Below, piece after piece: positions 7,219 to 7,367 of a DNA stretch of 7,367 nucleotides. Below the pieces are notes generated by a model. The model worked only from the letters and a program-made list of their open reading frames with translations. It had not been told where the DNA came from and did not search any database. Position 1 is the first letter of the stretch. The number at the start of each line of letters is the position of its first letter. The translations under genes and the position numbers were made by a program. This DNA comes from Bacteroidota bacterium (GTDB taxonomy: Bacteria; Bacteroidota; Bacteroidia; NS11-12g; UBA9320): assembly GCA_024638525.1 (NCBI GenBank), contig JAHEKB010000041.1:1-7367 (forward strand), read 5' to 3'.

Positions 7219-7367
7219 GAATGAATGGCTCTATTGTCGGTGGCGGCTAAAGCAGCTTCTTTGGTCACTTCGCTGGTGGTTGGGTGAGCATGACAAATTC
7301 TGGCAATGTCTTCTGCACTAGCTCTAAACTCCATAGCCACACCAATTTCCATGATTAAATCGGCTAC
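7215..7367 (-). CDS. lpd: Dihydrolipoyl dehydrogenase (E3), C-terminal 50 residues (partial)
   Basis: Only the last 50 codons lie in the window; the gene continues past the right edge (the family is about 460-470 residues). The translation includes IGVAMEFRASAEDIARICHA, then HPTTSE, and ends NRAIHS. HAHPTTSE carries the His and Glu of the E3 active-site dyad (His of HPT, Glu five residues later), which sits in the dimer interface domain. Lpd reoxidises dihydrolipoamide with FAD and NAD in the pyruvate, 2-oxoglutarate and branched-chain dehydrogenase complexes and in the glycine cleavage system. Which complex this copy serves cannot be told from here. Its TAA (7217-7215) overlaps the icd TAA within TTAA, with no terminator between the genes. 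Confidence 0.9.
   Translation of the reverse strand, partial: VADLIMEIGVAMEFRASAEDIARICHAHPTTSEVTKEAALAATDNRAIHS

Overview
The window looks like a piece of a Bacteroidota chromosome, probably from the Cytophagales/Sphingobacteriales side rather than Bacteroides; the order is a guess. Three things point there. The TonB-dependent receptor has an N-terminal carboxypeptidase-regulatory-like domain before the plug. Its promoter has a TAnnTTTG -7 element. Start codons mostly follow AT-rich sequence with no clear Shine-Dalgarno. Gene content is metabolic, and I see no insertion sequence, prophage, CRISPR array, tRNA or rRNA.

Layout. At the far left a short open reading frame (to 73) may be the 3' end of a rightward gene. 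A leftward gene (2550 to 70) encodes an 826-residue TonB-dependent outer-membrane receptor. The 232-base divergent intergenic region (2551-2782) holds, on the minus strand, a Bacteroidota-type promoter, a clear TPP (thiamine pyrophosphate) riboswitch and a short hairpin over the start-codon region. The riboswitch identifies the receptor as a likely thiamine importer, the type called OMR1 in comparative-genomic work. Rightward from 2783 come purL (small-type FGAM synthase subunit) and a gene for monomeric NADP-dependent isocitrate dehydrogenase; they overlap by one base (TAATG). At the right edge the last 50 codons of a leftward dihydrolipoyl dehydrogenase gene (lpd) meet icd tail to tail, with the two stop codons sharing TTAA.

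How the genes fit together. The receptor imports thiamine or its phosphates across the outer membrane and is predicted to be shut off when TPP is plentiful. PurL acts two steps before AIR-derived purine intermediates diverge; AIR is also the precursor of the thiamine pyrimidine. Isocitrate dehydrogenase makes 2-oxoglutarate, and Lpd is the E3 subunit of the TPP-dependent 2-oxoacid dehydrogenase complexes. This thiamine theme is suggestive, but only the receptor shows direct thiamine control in the sequence. I found no convincing undescribed system. The parts most worth following up are the riboswitch expression platform, the purL-icd coupling and the very tight convergent gene ends.
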